64,000 nucleotides of DNA from Dactylorhiza incarnata. Taxonomy: Eukaryota; Streptophyta; Magnoliopsida; Asparagales; Orchidaceae. Location of the stretch: assembly GCA_033032865.1 (NCBI GenBank), contig JAWHQI010000079.1:7258501-7322500 (forward strand). Reading direction: 5' to 3'. Positions 34,065 through 45,550 of the stretch are shown piece after piece (the first letter of the stretch is position 1; each line of letters begins with the position of its first letter). The notes under the pieces are model-generated. The model saw nothing but the letters and a program-made list of their open reading frames with translations, made no database searches and was not told the origin of the DNA. The position numbers and the translations under genes are program-made.

Positions 34065-35743
34065 ACACCCCCAAACTTACCTGTTTGCGCGTCCCGAGCA
34101 AACAAATCTGGCGGAATATGAAAATGGTAGTTAGCGTAGAGAATTGCAAAGAAAGAGTAAGATGTGAAGTATCATACCCATGCAAATAGAAATTCTGTAA
34201 AAGAAGATTCTAACTATACTAATTAATTTACAAAAGTATACATGCGTAAATAGAGATTTATTTGTACTCAGATGGTGAATCATGAATAATTTGTGCAGTC
34301 GTGCCCGATGTGAAAGTAAACAAGCCACTCAGGAGGGTGTTGCTAAAGACCGGAATTCAGGGATAACTCCGCTGAAATCCATCAACGACGAGAACCATAA
34401 GCTTGCACGGTTACACTCTCTCCACGGCGCTAGCAAACTCAAAAGTTAAATCAGTAGGACTTTCTGGTTATAATGGGGCTTGGGTTACAGTATGATATTC
34501 AATGATAAACATGATGGCTACGCAACCCGAATGAATTAAAAGACCAAGCTGCACCTGAACAAGTCCAAGACAAATGCTAGTGTGACACACCCCCAGACTT
34601 AGCTTGAAAACTGGGTGTGCACACAGCCTACTCCGAACAAACACCAACCGAATTTTTTCTATTACGCCCGAGGGGATTTTTTTTCATTTCAGAATTTTTT
34701 CCAGATTTTTACTTCTAACTTCATTTTTTTTCAATTATTTTATCCCCCAATTGGTTTACAAAGGTGTGTTCAACACACAATATAATAAATTTTTTCACAT
34801 CACAAAAATTCCATACATCACACCCAAATAAGAAACATAATTTCAGTTAACTCACTACTTGGTTGCGATAATAGGATAAGCTTCAGGCTTTGGTGATTTA
34901 AAGAAGAGCTGAAACAAAGGAAGGGTAGGCACAAAGTTGGCTTGCAACGGTAAACGCATAGGTCATGGAAACCAAAGCTCAATCTAGCCAAAAATTGGCC
35001 TACATCACGTTTAACAATAGTGAGTTGCTCTCACCCATGCTTCAAGAGTCGCTTGGGGCAAGTTCTTAGCCCACGAGAAAGGTAAACCTTCCTTCCGACT
35101 CGAACAACACACAACTAGCGCTTGCTTACATACAACACCGTGCTACCGTAAATTTCGGTTACATTCACCAAATGAGTACAATAAATCAAAAACTACACAA
35201 GAATACTAATTGTAAATTAAAAGTATAGAGACAATCTAATTCTACTCAAATTTCTATGCAAGCAAGGAATATGCGACTAGAGCACTACAAGAGTCAACAT
35301 CGCACTCCAATTTGCAATTCCTAAGCTAACATCCTATTTCACATTCCAAACCAAGATAAGCGTGAACGGAAGCACACAAACAAGTGAGTGTGCACTCAAG
35401 TGGGTGTAGTGGTGTGTGGAGAATGTAAATAAATCATAAAACTGAAAATAAAATACTTCTAGCATGCTAAGCACTAGTGCACGTGCAGTGAACACTCGGT
35501 ACACTCCCCCCGGACTTGAATTGGACAATCACATGAATAATGACAATGAGAATAAAGAAATGTTGAGGAAGAGGGTACCTATGCTCAGATATGAGCATAC
35601 CAGAAGATTGGCGTTAATACTGCGAAGGGAATCCAAGTCCGCCACCAAAAGAAATTGCCGCACACCTGCAGGCAAAAAGGCTCCAAGCAAAAATATATAA
35701 AACTACTATTAGCGGGTTTGAAAAAAAATAAAAGCAACAAAAA
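34065..35743 (-). other. T4 noncoding 3' interior
   Basis: The minus-strand counterpart of the T2 and T3 noncoding region. It contains the same modules: a TGCCCCAAGCGAC region (35115-35000), a GCCGTGGAGAGAGTG region (34440-34343) and polypurine-like motifs near 35517, 34600 and 34078. No credible ORF. Confidence 0.7.
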
Positions 35744-35760
35744 CTTGGGTTGTCTCCCAG
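35744..35760 (-). promoter_or_regulatory. T4 post-ORF hairpin 2
   Basis: The minus strand reads CTGGGAGACAACCCAAG, with a TGGG/CCCA stem. Its partner hairpin is at 45565-45551, separated by the T3 insertion into the intervening AAGCG. Confidence 0.5.
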
Positions 35761-35768
35761 CAGCGCTT

Positions 35769-37279
35769 TGATGAGTCCTGATCATATACACCTTTTTGGA
35801 CTCATCCGGGCCGTTTTTAAGTCATTTCACCGCACTTTAGCCGTGTTATAGCTTATATTTGATATTCCATGCTAGGTGCACTTCTGGGCCCATTTTCGTG
35901 TGATTTCATGTTTATTGTCCTTAGTAGTTTCCATGCACTGTTAGGTGCCACTTTCAGTGGCTAGATTCGTGGTTGTGCTGGCATTGGAGTCGTGCAGGTG
36001 TTCCCGGTGCAATTCTGCACAGGAACACTGCGCACGATCACCGGTTCTATTGCGCACGACCACTGGTCGTGCACCACTGATCGTGTGCACTTAACCCTTT
36101 TTCATGAGTTCTGTTTGGTGTAGTGCGCAAGACCATCAACGCCTGTGCGCACGACCACCGGTCGTGCGCCACTGTTCGTGCGCACTTAGCATTAAATTTC
36201 TGAGTTCTGTTTCGTCTAATGCGCACGACCACCGACGATAATGTGCACGACCACCGGTCGTGCGCCACTGGTCGTGCGAACATTTTATTTTATAAATTTC
36301 GTGTCTTGCAGGTTCCACCCAGGCAGTGCGCACGATCGCAGAATTCCAGTGCGCACGACCACTGGTCGTGCGCCAATGATCGTGCGCAGTATTTATTCCA
36401 GCGCCTATTTAAACGCCTGTTCCGATTTTAGGGCAGAGATCCAATTCCGGGAGAGGGATTCCTGTTCCGTACGCCGCCGACCACCACCTTGGGACGCCTC
36501 CACTTCATCTCCTACACAAGGGGAAGCCTCCTCCATCCATTCCAAGACTTCCTCCGTTGTCCGTGAGTGTTCTCCACCATCCGCAAGCCTCCAAGCATCC
36601 ATTCTCTCATTCCGCCCGGTGAGAAGAAGAAGAAACCTGAAGTCGAAGACGACGGAGCTACGTAGGGAGATCGTGACAGCTCTCTACGCCGGAAGCATAG
36701 TCCGCCCGAGTCCGGAGGTAGCCCGACAACCTACCATTCCGGCCGTGAACGGCCGCTAGTCTTCACCATCGGTTATTTCTTTCCTCTTTCCTTCATTGTA
36801 CTCGTTGAGCCGTGTAAACTTGAATATTGCAATGTTGTTTATTGAAATGAATGTTTCCTTGTTGTTCTTCATGGTTTGCTTGTGATTCACTCCGTTTTCC
36901 ACTCACTCACTCACGCCCGCACGCAAGGTGTTTGTTCCGCGTTAGCAAGAGCTAACGGCGGTTGTGAAGAGGTGTTTGCGACCCTCACCTTCTCGCACTT
37001 AAGTACATTCCACCCGCCTAATGAAGCACGACATCGCGGCCGTTGCATCCACCTCGCCTCGCGAAGCGGTGTTTTCGACCCGCATCTCTTTTGTTGTTGA
37101 TAAGATTAGGAAAACCAACCAAAAAACCCCCCTCTTTGTGTTTGTTAAACGCTTGTGTAGCAATAGTCACTGCGCGAATCGTTCACCCAACCTGCATTCC
37201 TCAAGAGACCGACATCCGGGGATTCCATTCTCCACAATTATTACTTGACAGCGACCGGTGCACTTGCCGACACGCATCA
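35769..37279 (+). repeat. T3 LTR1
   Basis: Starts TGATGAGTCC, ends ACGCATCA. CpG-rich GCACGACC/GGTCGTGC palindromes occupy 36028-36390; TATTTAAA is at 36406-36413. U5 has GTTAGC-AAGA-GCTAAC (about 36940) where T2 has CTAGC-AATT-GCTAG. Confidence 0.9.
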
Positions 37280-37285
37280 AGTTTT

Positions 37286-37303
37286 TGGCGCCGTTGCCGG
37301 GGA
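37286..37303 (+). other. T3 primer binding site (tRNA-Asp type)
   Basis: TGGCGCCGTTGCCGGGGA six bases after LTR1. Confidence 0.85.
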
Positions 37304-37495
37304 ACACAGTCGTGTGAGTTTTCTGGAGAGGGAGAACCTGAGAGAGAAGCCCTTCCATTTGTAAATTGCATTTTTTTTGTTTTATTTCTTTTTATTCCAT
37401 TTTCCTGTTTTAATTAGGTTGCTTTAGTAATTTTTGTTAGGTGTGGTATTTCGCACAATAGTGTTTTTCTATTTGAATCGTTTTATCTTCGCACT

Positions 37496-38734
37496 ATGTG
37501 GGCACATCTTAATTTCCATTGCCGTTGGTGTGGAGCTACCTCCCACTCTAGTGATGAATGCCCTACGGAGAATAGTAGGCATAATTCTTATAGCCCAGCA
37601 TATGGAGCACCGACTTCGTCTGATACTTCATATGGTGCGCGTAAGTCTTATGGCTACTCTGCTGAGCCTTTACCATCTTACTTCTTTTCGGCTTCAGCCC
37701 CCGCTGTGCCAAAGAAGCCCGCAAGGCAGTGCCGGTTTTGTCGGAGCACTGATCATGTCTTGAAGGACTGTGCCGAGTATCTTCGCCAATTGGATGAGGA
37801 TGACGAGCCGGATATCCGGATTGTCCCAACTCCTAACTCTGGCGGCACACCTTCAACATCCGGTTATGTGTCTTTGTCACCTTCACATCCTGAAGGGAAT
37901 GACATGGATACGGTCACTGGATGTGCGGCTGATCTATGCACCGACATTGCTGAGCCTATTCTCCATGTGCATCCACCACCCCTAGTGGATTTGATTCTTT
38001 GTGAGGAATCGGTGCTCGACTTTTATCCGAGCACTACTCCTCCCCCTATTGTGCATACTATACTCATCTCCGACGACATTGTTGAGGATGTGTCGCAGGA
38101 TGAGGCTGGCGATCTATGTGTTGTGCCTATTCCTATGAAGGAGGACAACCTTCTAGGTGAAGAGGAGTTTTCCTCAACACCGGTGGAGGAAGTCCAAATC
38201 CTAAGCCTGGTCACCGTTGATCCCGCCGAATCTTGTAGCATTGATGACAATGCTAACATTATTTTACTTCCCCAACCTGATGGGAGTGAGACCGGGATCA
38301 CTCCCCCGATTGATGTTTATTTATGTTCTTCGTCTTCTTTATTTCTTGATCCCCTTCCTTCATCTGAGTCTGTGCAGGTTGACTCTTCACAGGTACTTCA
38401 GGAGGACTTGGAGCTTTTTGCTCAAGTCAATGATGAGAACATCCTCTCATGTGAGGAGGTTTATCCCTCCTCCATAGAGGAAGCTCCACTCATTGCCTTC
38501 GCCTCCTGCTGCCTCCCTGTTGACGACACCTTGCTAAGCAAGGATGTTTTTTGTGAGTTGAGTGAGGATGTGTCCTCCTCTTCTTACTTTCTTTTCCCTC
38601 TACCTGTGGTGGGCAGGTTTTATCTATATTCGGGTAGAGGCGTGACTGTTCTGTCGCCATATCGGTACCCGTTACCGACACGCATTTTAGAACAGTTACC
38701 TGTGCATTTTCTCTTCCATAGGCCCATTAGCTAG
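37496..38734 (+). CDS. T3 dual zinc-knuckle acidic protein (412 aa)
   Basis: An uninterrupted ORF from ATG 37496. Two CX2CX4HX4C knuckles are present: CRWCGATSHSSDEC at residues 9-22 and CRFCRSTDHVLKDC near 80-93, joined by a Ser/Tyr/Pro-rich linker. From about residue 100 the protein is strongly acidic with many Ser, Pro and Val (DEDDEPD, then repeated E/D clusters). It closes with YSGRG…YPLPTRILEQLPVHFLFHRPIS. It is homologous to the T2 ORF (frameshifted) and the T4 ORF. Probable RNA-binding gag substitute; no capsid domain is recognised. The conserved LPVHF tail in T1-T3 argues for selection on the protein. Confidence 0.8.
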   Translation: MWAHLNFHCRWCGATSHSSDECPTENSRHNSYSPAYGAPTSSDTSYGARKSYGYSAEPLPSYFFSASAPAVPKKPARQCRFCRSTDHVLKDCAEYLRQLDEDDEPDIRIVPTPNSGGTPSTSGYVSLSPSHPEGNDMDTVTGCAADLCTDIAEPILHVHPPPLVDLILCEESVLDFYPSTTPPPIVHTILISDDIVEDVSQDEAGDLCVVPIPMKEDNLLGEEEFSSTPVEEVQILSLVTVDPAESCSIDDNANIILLPQPDGSETGITPPIDVYLCSSSSLFLDPLPSSESVQVDSSQVLQEDLELFAQVNDENILSCEEVYPSSIEEAPLIAFASCCLPVDDTLLSKDVFCELSEDVSSSSYFLFPLPVVGRFYLYSGRGVTVLSPYRYPLPTRILEQLPVHFLFHRPIS

Positions 38735-39173
38735 AACTTTTATGTTTTCGAATAAGTCGTGCTGGGATGACAGTAACCCCAGTAGTTATCTTTCTTTTTC
38801 CTGAAATTTTATTCTGTCTAGTTTAGTTAAGTTATTGTTAAGGCTGTGAATGTCTCGCTGCTTTTGCTGATTCCTGGTTGTGCGTAAACTGCACGGTGGA
38901 TGGAGTTTTTACTAAAATTTTGTCCGCTGGAAAATTCCTAAGGCGCACGATCACTGGTCGTGCACACTACTTATCGCGCACGACCACTGGTCGTGCGATC
39001 GGCCCAGATTTTTATAAAAAGCCCGTCCGCCCGAGCCTTTCACGCACGATCTAGGGTTTTCGTTTTTCGTCGTCCGTGCGCCGTCTTCGCTGGGTTGCCG
39101 CCGATCGTGCGCCCGCCTTCCTTCCGGTGAGCCCATTTCCTATTCTCCTCTTTCCCCTTGCCCTCCTACCACC
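38735..39173 (+). promoter_or_regulatory. Internal U3-like promoter of T3
   Basis: Begins with GTGCTGGGATGACAGTAACC (38759). Two LTR-type palindromes follow: a CACGATCACTGGTCGTGC variant and CGCACGACCACTGGTCGTGC (about 38943-38998). TATAAAA is at 39013-39019, 155 bp before the second ORF. The order palindrome-TATA-leader-ATG mirrors the LTR U3, suggesting a separate transcript for ORF2. Confidence 0.5.
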
Positions 39174-40442
39174 ATGAGCTCCAGAGATCGCCACAACGTC
39201 TACCAACGCTCCGGCCGCACTTCCGCCTCTCCTGCTCTGATCCTTGCTAGGATGGCTACTTTTTCTAAGGATTCGCACACGCGGCGATTCAATTCTCTTA
39301 AGGAGAAGCCATTCCTATCACAGCGTCTCGTGGATTGGAACGAGTTGAACTCTATCGGCGACAATGGGGAGTTGGGGGAGGCCGTCCGCCAACGCTATTC
39401 TTTCGATCACTGGAGTGGGGTGTTTGAGTGCAATGACCTCGGCTACCGGGAGCTTACCTTGGAATTTCTCGCAACGTTTGAGTGGGATGTGTTGCCCTCC
39501 GGTCAACGTCCGGGAAAGTGCTCTTTCCGAATTTTGGGCAAGGTCTTCACTCTATCCTTGTCTGAGCTAGCGGTGCATGCTGGATTTTACACTGAAGCTG
39601 AGGCTGCGGCGATCCCTTTTCTGGATTTGGATGTCTCCTTCCCTGATGGCGTCACCCCGCGTGCTGCGTGGTGTGCTCTCACGGGTCGTGATGAAGAATA
39701 TGTTGCCAGGAAAAGCAAATCTACCTGGATCGTCGCGCCTGCTCTCCGTTTCCTGTAGCACGTCCTTAGCCACTCTCTTGTCGCTCGTGCCCTTAGTCAG
39801 AACGTGGTGGGGTGGCAAGATCTGATCTCCCTTTATAGTATGGAATTTCGGCAGCCTTTGCATCTTGGCTACATGCTAGCTTTCTTCTTCCACCACGAGG
39901 CCACTTACGGTCTCACAGGTGCCATTGGTGGTGCCTACTATATTACCCGCATTGCCAAAAGCCTGGGGGTTTGGAGTCATCTGCCTCCGATGGTGCAGGT
40001 GACTGCGCCCTCCTTCATCACTCGGGCCACCATGGTGAGTTTCCATCTATTACGGGTCGTGGGGAAGAAGAGTAGTAGACGCTTTGTGGTCGTGATGCCG
40101 GGAGATGCGCCTAGGGAGAGGCAAGGCGACGAGGAGCACGGAGAGCCGGCTGAGCCGCCAAATACTCACCGCGAGGTAGCCCTTCCGCAGCCGCGAAGTC
40201 ATTCATTTCAGCAGGAGCGGAGAGCCAAGGAGGAGGGCAGTTCTTCTAGAGCGCCGGAGGTGCCAAGTTTCAATCAGCGCCTCTCCGATCTGGAAGCAAA
40301 CCAGTACTGGCTAACGGATTTTGTCTATCAGCAAGCATTGCGGGGAGGACTAAATATTCCCCCACCTCCTGGTCGGGCCGCATCATCTTCCAGACGGTCG
40401 CCGTCCGTTGTGGTTATAGATAGCGACAGCGACGACGAGTGA
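39174..40442 (+). pseudogene. T3 ORF2: Athila ORF1-like protein with one stop
   Basis: ATG 39174 in a good context (CCACCATGA). The frame runs to 40442, 422 codons, with a single TAG at 39756-39758. The N-terminal part gives FNSLKEKPFLSQRLVDWNEL…YRELTLEFLATFEWD…CSFRILGKVFTLSLSELAVHAGF. This resembles the ATHILA ORF-1 family (Pfam PF03078 by recall), a gag-position protein of Athila gypsy elements. After the stop: LGYMLAFFFHHEATYGL, then a basic/acidic low-complexity tail ending in Ser/Asp. Function is unknown; by position it could act as capsid. Readthrough or recent loss cannot be distinguished. Confidence 0.6.
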
Positions 40443-42321
40443 TCTTTCTCCCTGTGTGCGAGCTATTCGAAGCCTTGCTATCTTCTTTTTCTTGCTTTTT
40501 TTTTTCGGTCTTTTGTTGAGTCGCTTGAACTCCTTCTCTTTTGTTAATTGTAATAATAGCATTTTGCTTTTGGATGCTCCTCCGGGCATAGTTTTATGTA
40601 TTCAACATTTTTTTTGTTTCCTTTATCTTGTGTGCGAGTGCTTAATTTTAATTGCAGGAACAGGTTCACTTTCATGGGTGATAACCCAGATTTCTTAATT
40701 TTTAGTGCTCTTGCATGTCTAGTTCAGTTTTTACTATTTTGCTGTTTCTAGTGTGTCACTTTCAGGTGGGTCTTTGTTCCTTGTGATGGCGGATGCTGCG
40801 GACTGCTTTTGATCGTAAACGCCAATCGTCTGGTATGCTCAATTCTGAGCATTGGGTAACACTTTCCCCCCTCTTTTTGCTTCAAATATTCTAGATTGTT
40901 TAGCTTAAGTCTGGGGGAGCGAATTTGTCATCCACTGTGCACGAGTTGCACTGCATTCTAGAAGGTTGTTTCTTATTTATCCTATTCATTATCATTGTTT
41001 TCATTCTTCACACACCACTTCACCCACTTGAGTGCGCGCTTATCTTTTTGTTGTTGTTCCGTTTAGACTATTGTGGTTGGAATGTGAAATAGGTTGTTAA
41101 CTTAGGAATTATTATTTAGAGTGCGATGTTGACTCACGTAGTGTTCTAGTCACTTCGCATGTTATGGTAGAATCTGAGTAGAACTAGATTTTCTTTATGC
41201 ATCTAATTTATGTTTAGTATTTCTGCGTAAATTTAGATTTATTTTACTCAAGTGGTGAATTTGAACGAAATTGACGATAACCCGGTATTGTGTGTGTACG
41301 AGTGCTAGTCGTGTGTTGCTCGAGTCGGGAGGAAGGTCTACCTTTCTCGTGGGCTAAGAACTTGCCCCAAGCGACTCTCGAAGCATGGGCGAGAGCGACT
41401 CGTTGAGTCAAGCATGATGTAGGCCACCCTTTGGCTAGTTTGAGCTTTGTTACTCCATGTCCATTTCGTTCACCGTTGCAAGCCTATTTTGTGCCTACCA
41501 TTCCTTTGTTCAGCTCCTCTTCATCCACCAAAGCCTGAAGCCTATTCTACACCCGCAACCAAATTGTTTTTAACTGCGCTCATAATTCTCAACTTGTGTG
41601 GTGTGTGGAATCATTGTGTTATGAAGGGAAAATAAAGTCTATCTGCTGATTTTGAACCAACCGGAGGATACATAAAAGAAGTAAAATATGTTAAAAGAAA
41701 GAAAAAAAAGGAGCGTATTTTGAAATGAGATCCTTCCGAGCTAAACAGAAAATCTGTTGGTATTTGTGAAGTAGGCCGTGTGCACACCTGGTTTTCATGA
41801 TAAGTCTGGGGGTGTGTCACACGAGCATAGTTTGTTGGTCTTGTGGGGTGCAGCGTTCCGTTAGCTCACTTGGGTTGCGTAGCCATCGTGTTTACCTTTG
41901 AATATCATACCGTGACCTAAGCCCCATTTTAATCCCAAAAGTCCTACTGATTTGATTTGCGAGTTTGCTAGCGCCGTGGAGAGAGTGTGACCGGGCGAGC
42001 GTATGGTTCACGACGTTGATGGATTTCAGCGGAGTTATTCCTAAGCCCCGATCTCTTGCAACACCCACCTCAGTGTCTTATCACTTTCATACCGGGCATG
42101 ATCGTTCAAATTCTTCATAATTCACCAACTGAGTACAACTAAATCTTTCCTTACGCTTTAATACTTCTGTAAATTAGTTAGCATAGTTAGAATCCTCTTC
42201 TACTAGAATCTCTACTCGCATGCGTATGTTACTTCGCACCGTACTCCATTGTGTAATTCTCTATGTTAATTATCGTTTTCACACTCCGCCGGATTCGTTT
42301 GCTCGGGACGCGCAAACAGTT
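40443..42321 (+). other. T3 noncoding 3' interior with conserved modules
   Basis: No credible ORF. It shares with T2 the hairpin ATGCTCA-ATTC-TGAGCAT (40835-40852), the CTTGCCCCAAGCGACTCTC module (41320-41440) and the CGCCGTGGAGAGAGTGTG module (41975-42080). Polypurine-like AAGTCTGGGGG sits at 40907 and 41802. Confidence 0.7.
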
Positions 42322-42334
42322 AAGTCTGGGGGTG
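42322..42334 (+). other. T3 polypurine tract
   Basis: AAGTCTGGGGGTG abutting LTR2; an identical copy at 44013-44025 abuts LTR3. Confidence 0.75.
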
Positions 42335-43841
42335 TGATGAGTCCTGATCATATACACCTTTTTGGACTCATCCGGGCCGTTATTCAGTCATTTCACCGCA
42401 CTTTAGCCGTGTTATAGCTTATATTTGATATTCCATGCTAGGTGCACTTCTGGGCCCATTTTCGTGTGATTTCATGTTTATTGTCCTTAGTAGTTTCCAT
42501 GCACTGTTAGGTGCCACTTTCAGTGGCTAGATTCGTGGTTGTGCTGGCATTGGAGTCGTGCAGGTGTTCCCGGTGCAATTCTGTACAGGAACACTGCGCA
42601 CGATCACCGGTTCTATTGCGCACGACCACTGGTCGTGCGCCACTGATCGTGTGCACTTAACCCTTTTTCATGAGTTCTGTTTGGTGTAGTGCGCACGACC
42701 ATCAACGCCTGTGCGCACGAACACCGGTCGTGCGCCACTGTTCGTGCGCACTTAGCATTAAATTTCTGAGTTCTGTTTCGCCTAATGCGCACGACCACCG
42801 ACGATAATGCGCACGACCACCGGTCGTGCGCCACTGGTCGTGCGAACATTTTATTTTATAAATTTCGTGTCTTGCAGGTTCCACCCAGGTTGTGCGCACG
42901 ATCGCAGAATTCTAGTGCGCACGACCACTGGTCGTGCGCCAATGACCGTGCGCACTGTTTAATTCAGTGCCTATATAATGACCTGTTCGCGAATTAGGTC
43001 GGGGATTACGTCTTTTGGCTCCGTTCAGTCCGCCGTTTTTGCCATTTTCAGAGGGTTTTCACCCCCTAGGCCTCCTCCATCATCCAAGGACTTAAAGGAA
43101 GGGATTCTACACTCATTTTGATCGCTTAAGAAGAAATTCTTCGCATTAGACGTGGCCGGATGGTAAATCGCTGGAGAAGACGGGTCCATTGGGAGGTGTG
43201 ACAACCCTCCTCTACTCCGGACGCAGTTGGGACCGAGCTAGGACGCGGATTGACAACCCGGTGCTTCCTACCGTGAATCTACGACGAGACTCCGGATTCG
43301 GTCGTATTTCTTGCCTTTTTCTTCTACTTGTGTGGTTATATTTGTTGTATTCTCTTTATCTAGATGATGAACACTATGAATCATGTTTAGTAATGTTTAT
43401 TTCATGTTTATGAAATCAATTTGTTCATTTGTGTCAATGAGGTGCGCCCCCATTAATTTTCCGCTCCACCACCATGTCCGGTGCCGCACTAGCAATTGCT
43501 AGTGGTGTGCTTGTCGAAGAGGTGCTTGCGACCCTCATTCCGCTTGCCTACTCGTCCATCCGCCCTTGCGACGCAGTGCGCTCAAGGCCTGCCTAGTCTC
43601 CATCCCGCCAATCGAAGCTTTGCATAGCGGCATTGCATAGGAGTAGGCGTAGTATTTCTTTTTTTTGTGCAAACCTCAAAGCCCCTTTCGTTCGCATTCC
43701 GCCTACCGCAGGACTTCGATCTCAAGTCCTTCCTCGATAATAAACTCCACCTTACTGTGTTCCTCAAGAGACCGACACTCGGGGATTCTATTCCCAAAAT
43801 TATTACTTGACAACGACCGGTGCACTTGCCGACACACATCA
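42335..43841 (+). repeat. T3 LTR2, mosaic
   Basis: 1507 bp. From 42335 to about 42935 it follows LTR1/LTR3. From about 42940 to 43700 it follows the T2 LTR instead: TATATAA box region, 'GAAGACGGGTCCATTGGGAGG', CTAGCAATTGCTAG palindrome. The last ~90 bp return to the T3 type (CCTCAAGAGACCGACA…CACACATCA). This looks like recombination between two T-family lineages. Confidence 0.85.
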
Positions 43842-44025
43842 AGTTTTTGGCGCCGTTGCCGGGAATAGTTAGCATAGTTAGAATCCTCTTCTACTAGAAT
43901 CTCTACTCGCATGCGTATGTTACTTCGCACCGTACTCCATTGTGTAATTCTCTATGTTAATTATCATTTTCACACTCCGCCGGATTCGTTTGCTCGGGAC
44001 GCGCAAACAGTTAAGTCTGGGGGTG
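43842..44025 (+). other. Deleted interior between LTR2 and LTR3
   Basis: PBS TGGCGCCGTTGCCGGGA (from 43848) is joined directly to 'ATAGTTAGCATAGTTAG', the last ~155 bp of the T3 interior (compare 42177-42334). About 5 kb is missing, leaving a mini-element of LTR-PBS-PPT-LTR. Confidence 0.9.
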
Positions 44026-45536
44026 TGATGAGTCCTGATCATATACACCTTTTTGGACTCATCCGGGCCGTTTTTCAGTCATTTCACCGCACTTTAGCCG
44101 TGTTATAGCTTATATTTGATATTCCATGCTAGGTGCACTTCTGGGCCCATTTTCGTGTGATTTCATGTTTATTGTCCTTAGTAGTTTCCATGCACTGTTA
44201 GGTGCCACTTTCAGTGGCTAGATTCGTGGTTGTGCTGGCATTGGAGTCGTGCAGGTGTTCCCGGTGCAATTCTGCACAGGAACACTGCGCACGATCACCG
44301 GTTCTATTGCGCATGACCACTGGTCGTGCGCCACTGATCGTGTGCACTTAACCCTTTTTCATGAGTTCTGTTTGGTGTAGTGCGCACGACCATCAACGCC
44401 TGTGCGCACGACCACCGGTCGTGCGCCACTGTTCGTGCGCACTTAGCATTAAATTTCTGAGTTCTGTTTCGTCTAATGCGCACGACCACCGACGATAATG
44501 CGCACGACCACCGGTCGTGCGCCACTGGTCGTGCGAACATTTTATTTTATAAATTTCGTGTCTTGCAGGTTCCACCCAGGCAGTGCGCACGATCGCAGAA
44601 TTCCAGTGCGCACGACCACTGGTCGTGCGCCAATGATCGTGCGCAGTATTTATTCCAGCGCCTATTTAAACGCCTGTTTCGATTTTAGGGAAGAGATCCA
44701 ATTCCGGGAGCGGGATTCCTGTTCCGTACGCCGCCGACCACCACCTTGGGACGCCTCCACTTCATCTCCTACGCAAGGGGAAGCCTCCTCCATCCATTCC
44801 AAGACTTCCTCCGTTGTCCGTGAGTGTTCTCCACCATCCGCAAGCCTCCAAGCATCCATTCTCTCATTCCGCCCGGTGAGAAGAAGAAGAAACCTGAAGT
44901 CGAAGACGACAGAGCTACGTAGGGAGATCGTGACAGCTCTCTACGCCGGAAGCATAGTCCGCCCGAGTCCGGAGGTAGCCCGACAACCTACCATTCCGGC
45001 CGTGAACGGCCGCTAGTCTTCACCATCGTTTATTTCTTTCCTCTTTCCTTCATTGTACTCGTTGAGCCGTGTAAACTTGAATATTGCAATGTTGTTTATT
45101 GAAATGAATGTTTCCTTGTTGTTCTTCATGGTTTGCTTGTGATTCACTCCGTTTTCCACTCACTCACTCACGCCCGCACGCAAGGTGTTTGTTCCGCGTT
45201 AGCAAGAGCTAACGGCGGTTGTGAAGAGGTGTTTGCGACCCTCACCTTCTCGCACTTGAGTACATTCCACCCGCCTAACGAAGCACGGCATCGCGGCCGT
45301 TGCATCCACCTCGCCTCGCGAAGCGGTGTTTTCGACCCGCATCTCTTTTGTTGTTGATAAGATTAGGAAAACCAACCAAAAAACCCCCCTCTTTGTGTTT
45401 GTTAAACGCTTGTGTAGCAATAGTCACTGCGCGAATCGTTCACCCAACCTGCATTCCTCAAGAGACCGACATCCGGGGATTCCATTCTCCACAATTATTA
45501 CTTGACAGCGACCGGTGCACTTGCCGACACGCATCA
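44026..45536 (+). repeat. T3 LTR3
   Basis: 1511 bp, starts TGATGAGTCC, ends ACGCATCA. Pairs with LTR1 by sequence and by the shared TSD. Confidence 0.9.
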
Positions 45537-45550
45537 CGCTTTTGTTTACC

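Larger units (their letters stand above)
35769..45536 (+). mobile_element. T3: three-LTR T-family element with a second ORF
   Basis: Flanked by a perfect TSD, CGCTT (35764-35768 and 45537-45541). LTR1 (35769-37279) and LTR3 (44026-45536) are both 1511 bp with about a dozen differences. A mosaic third LTR lies between them (42335-43841). Interior: PBS, intact dual-knuckle ORF (37496-38734), internal palindromes plus TATA, Athila-ORF1-like ORF (39174-40442) and a noncoding region. After LTR2 the interior is reduced to a PBS joined to the last ~155 bp of the usual interior. No pol genes are present. Confidence 0.9.

Noticed and set aside
36241..36759. 172-aa ORF in T3 LTR1 (and copy at 44498-45016)
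   Set aside because: It runs from the U3 palindromes across the TATA box, so it cannot be read from the element's own transcript; the copies differ only as the LTRs do.
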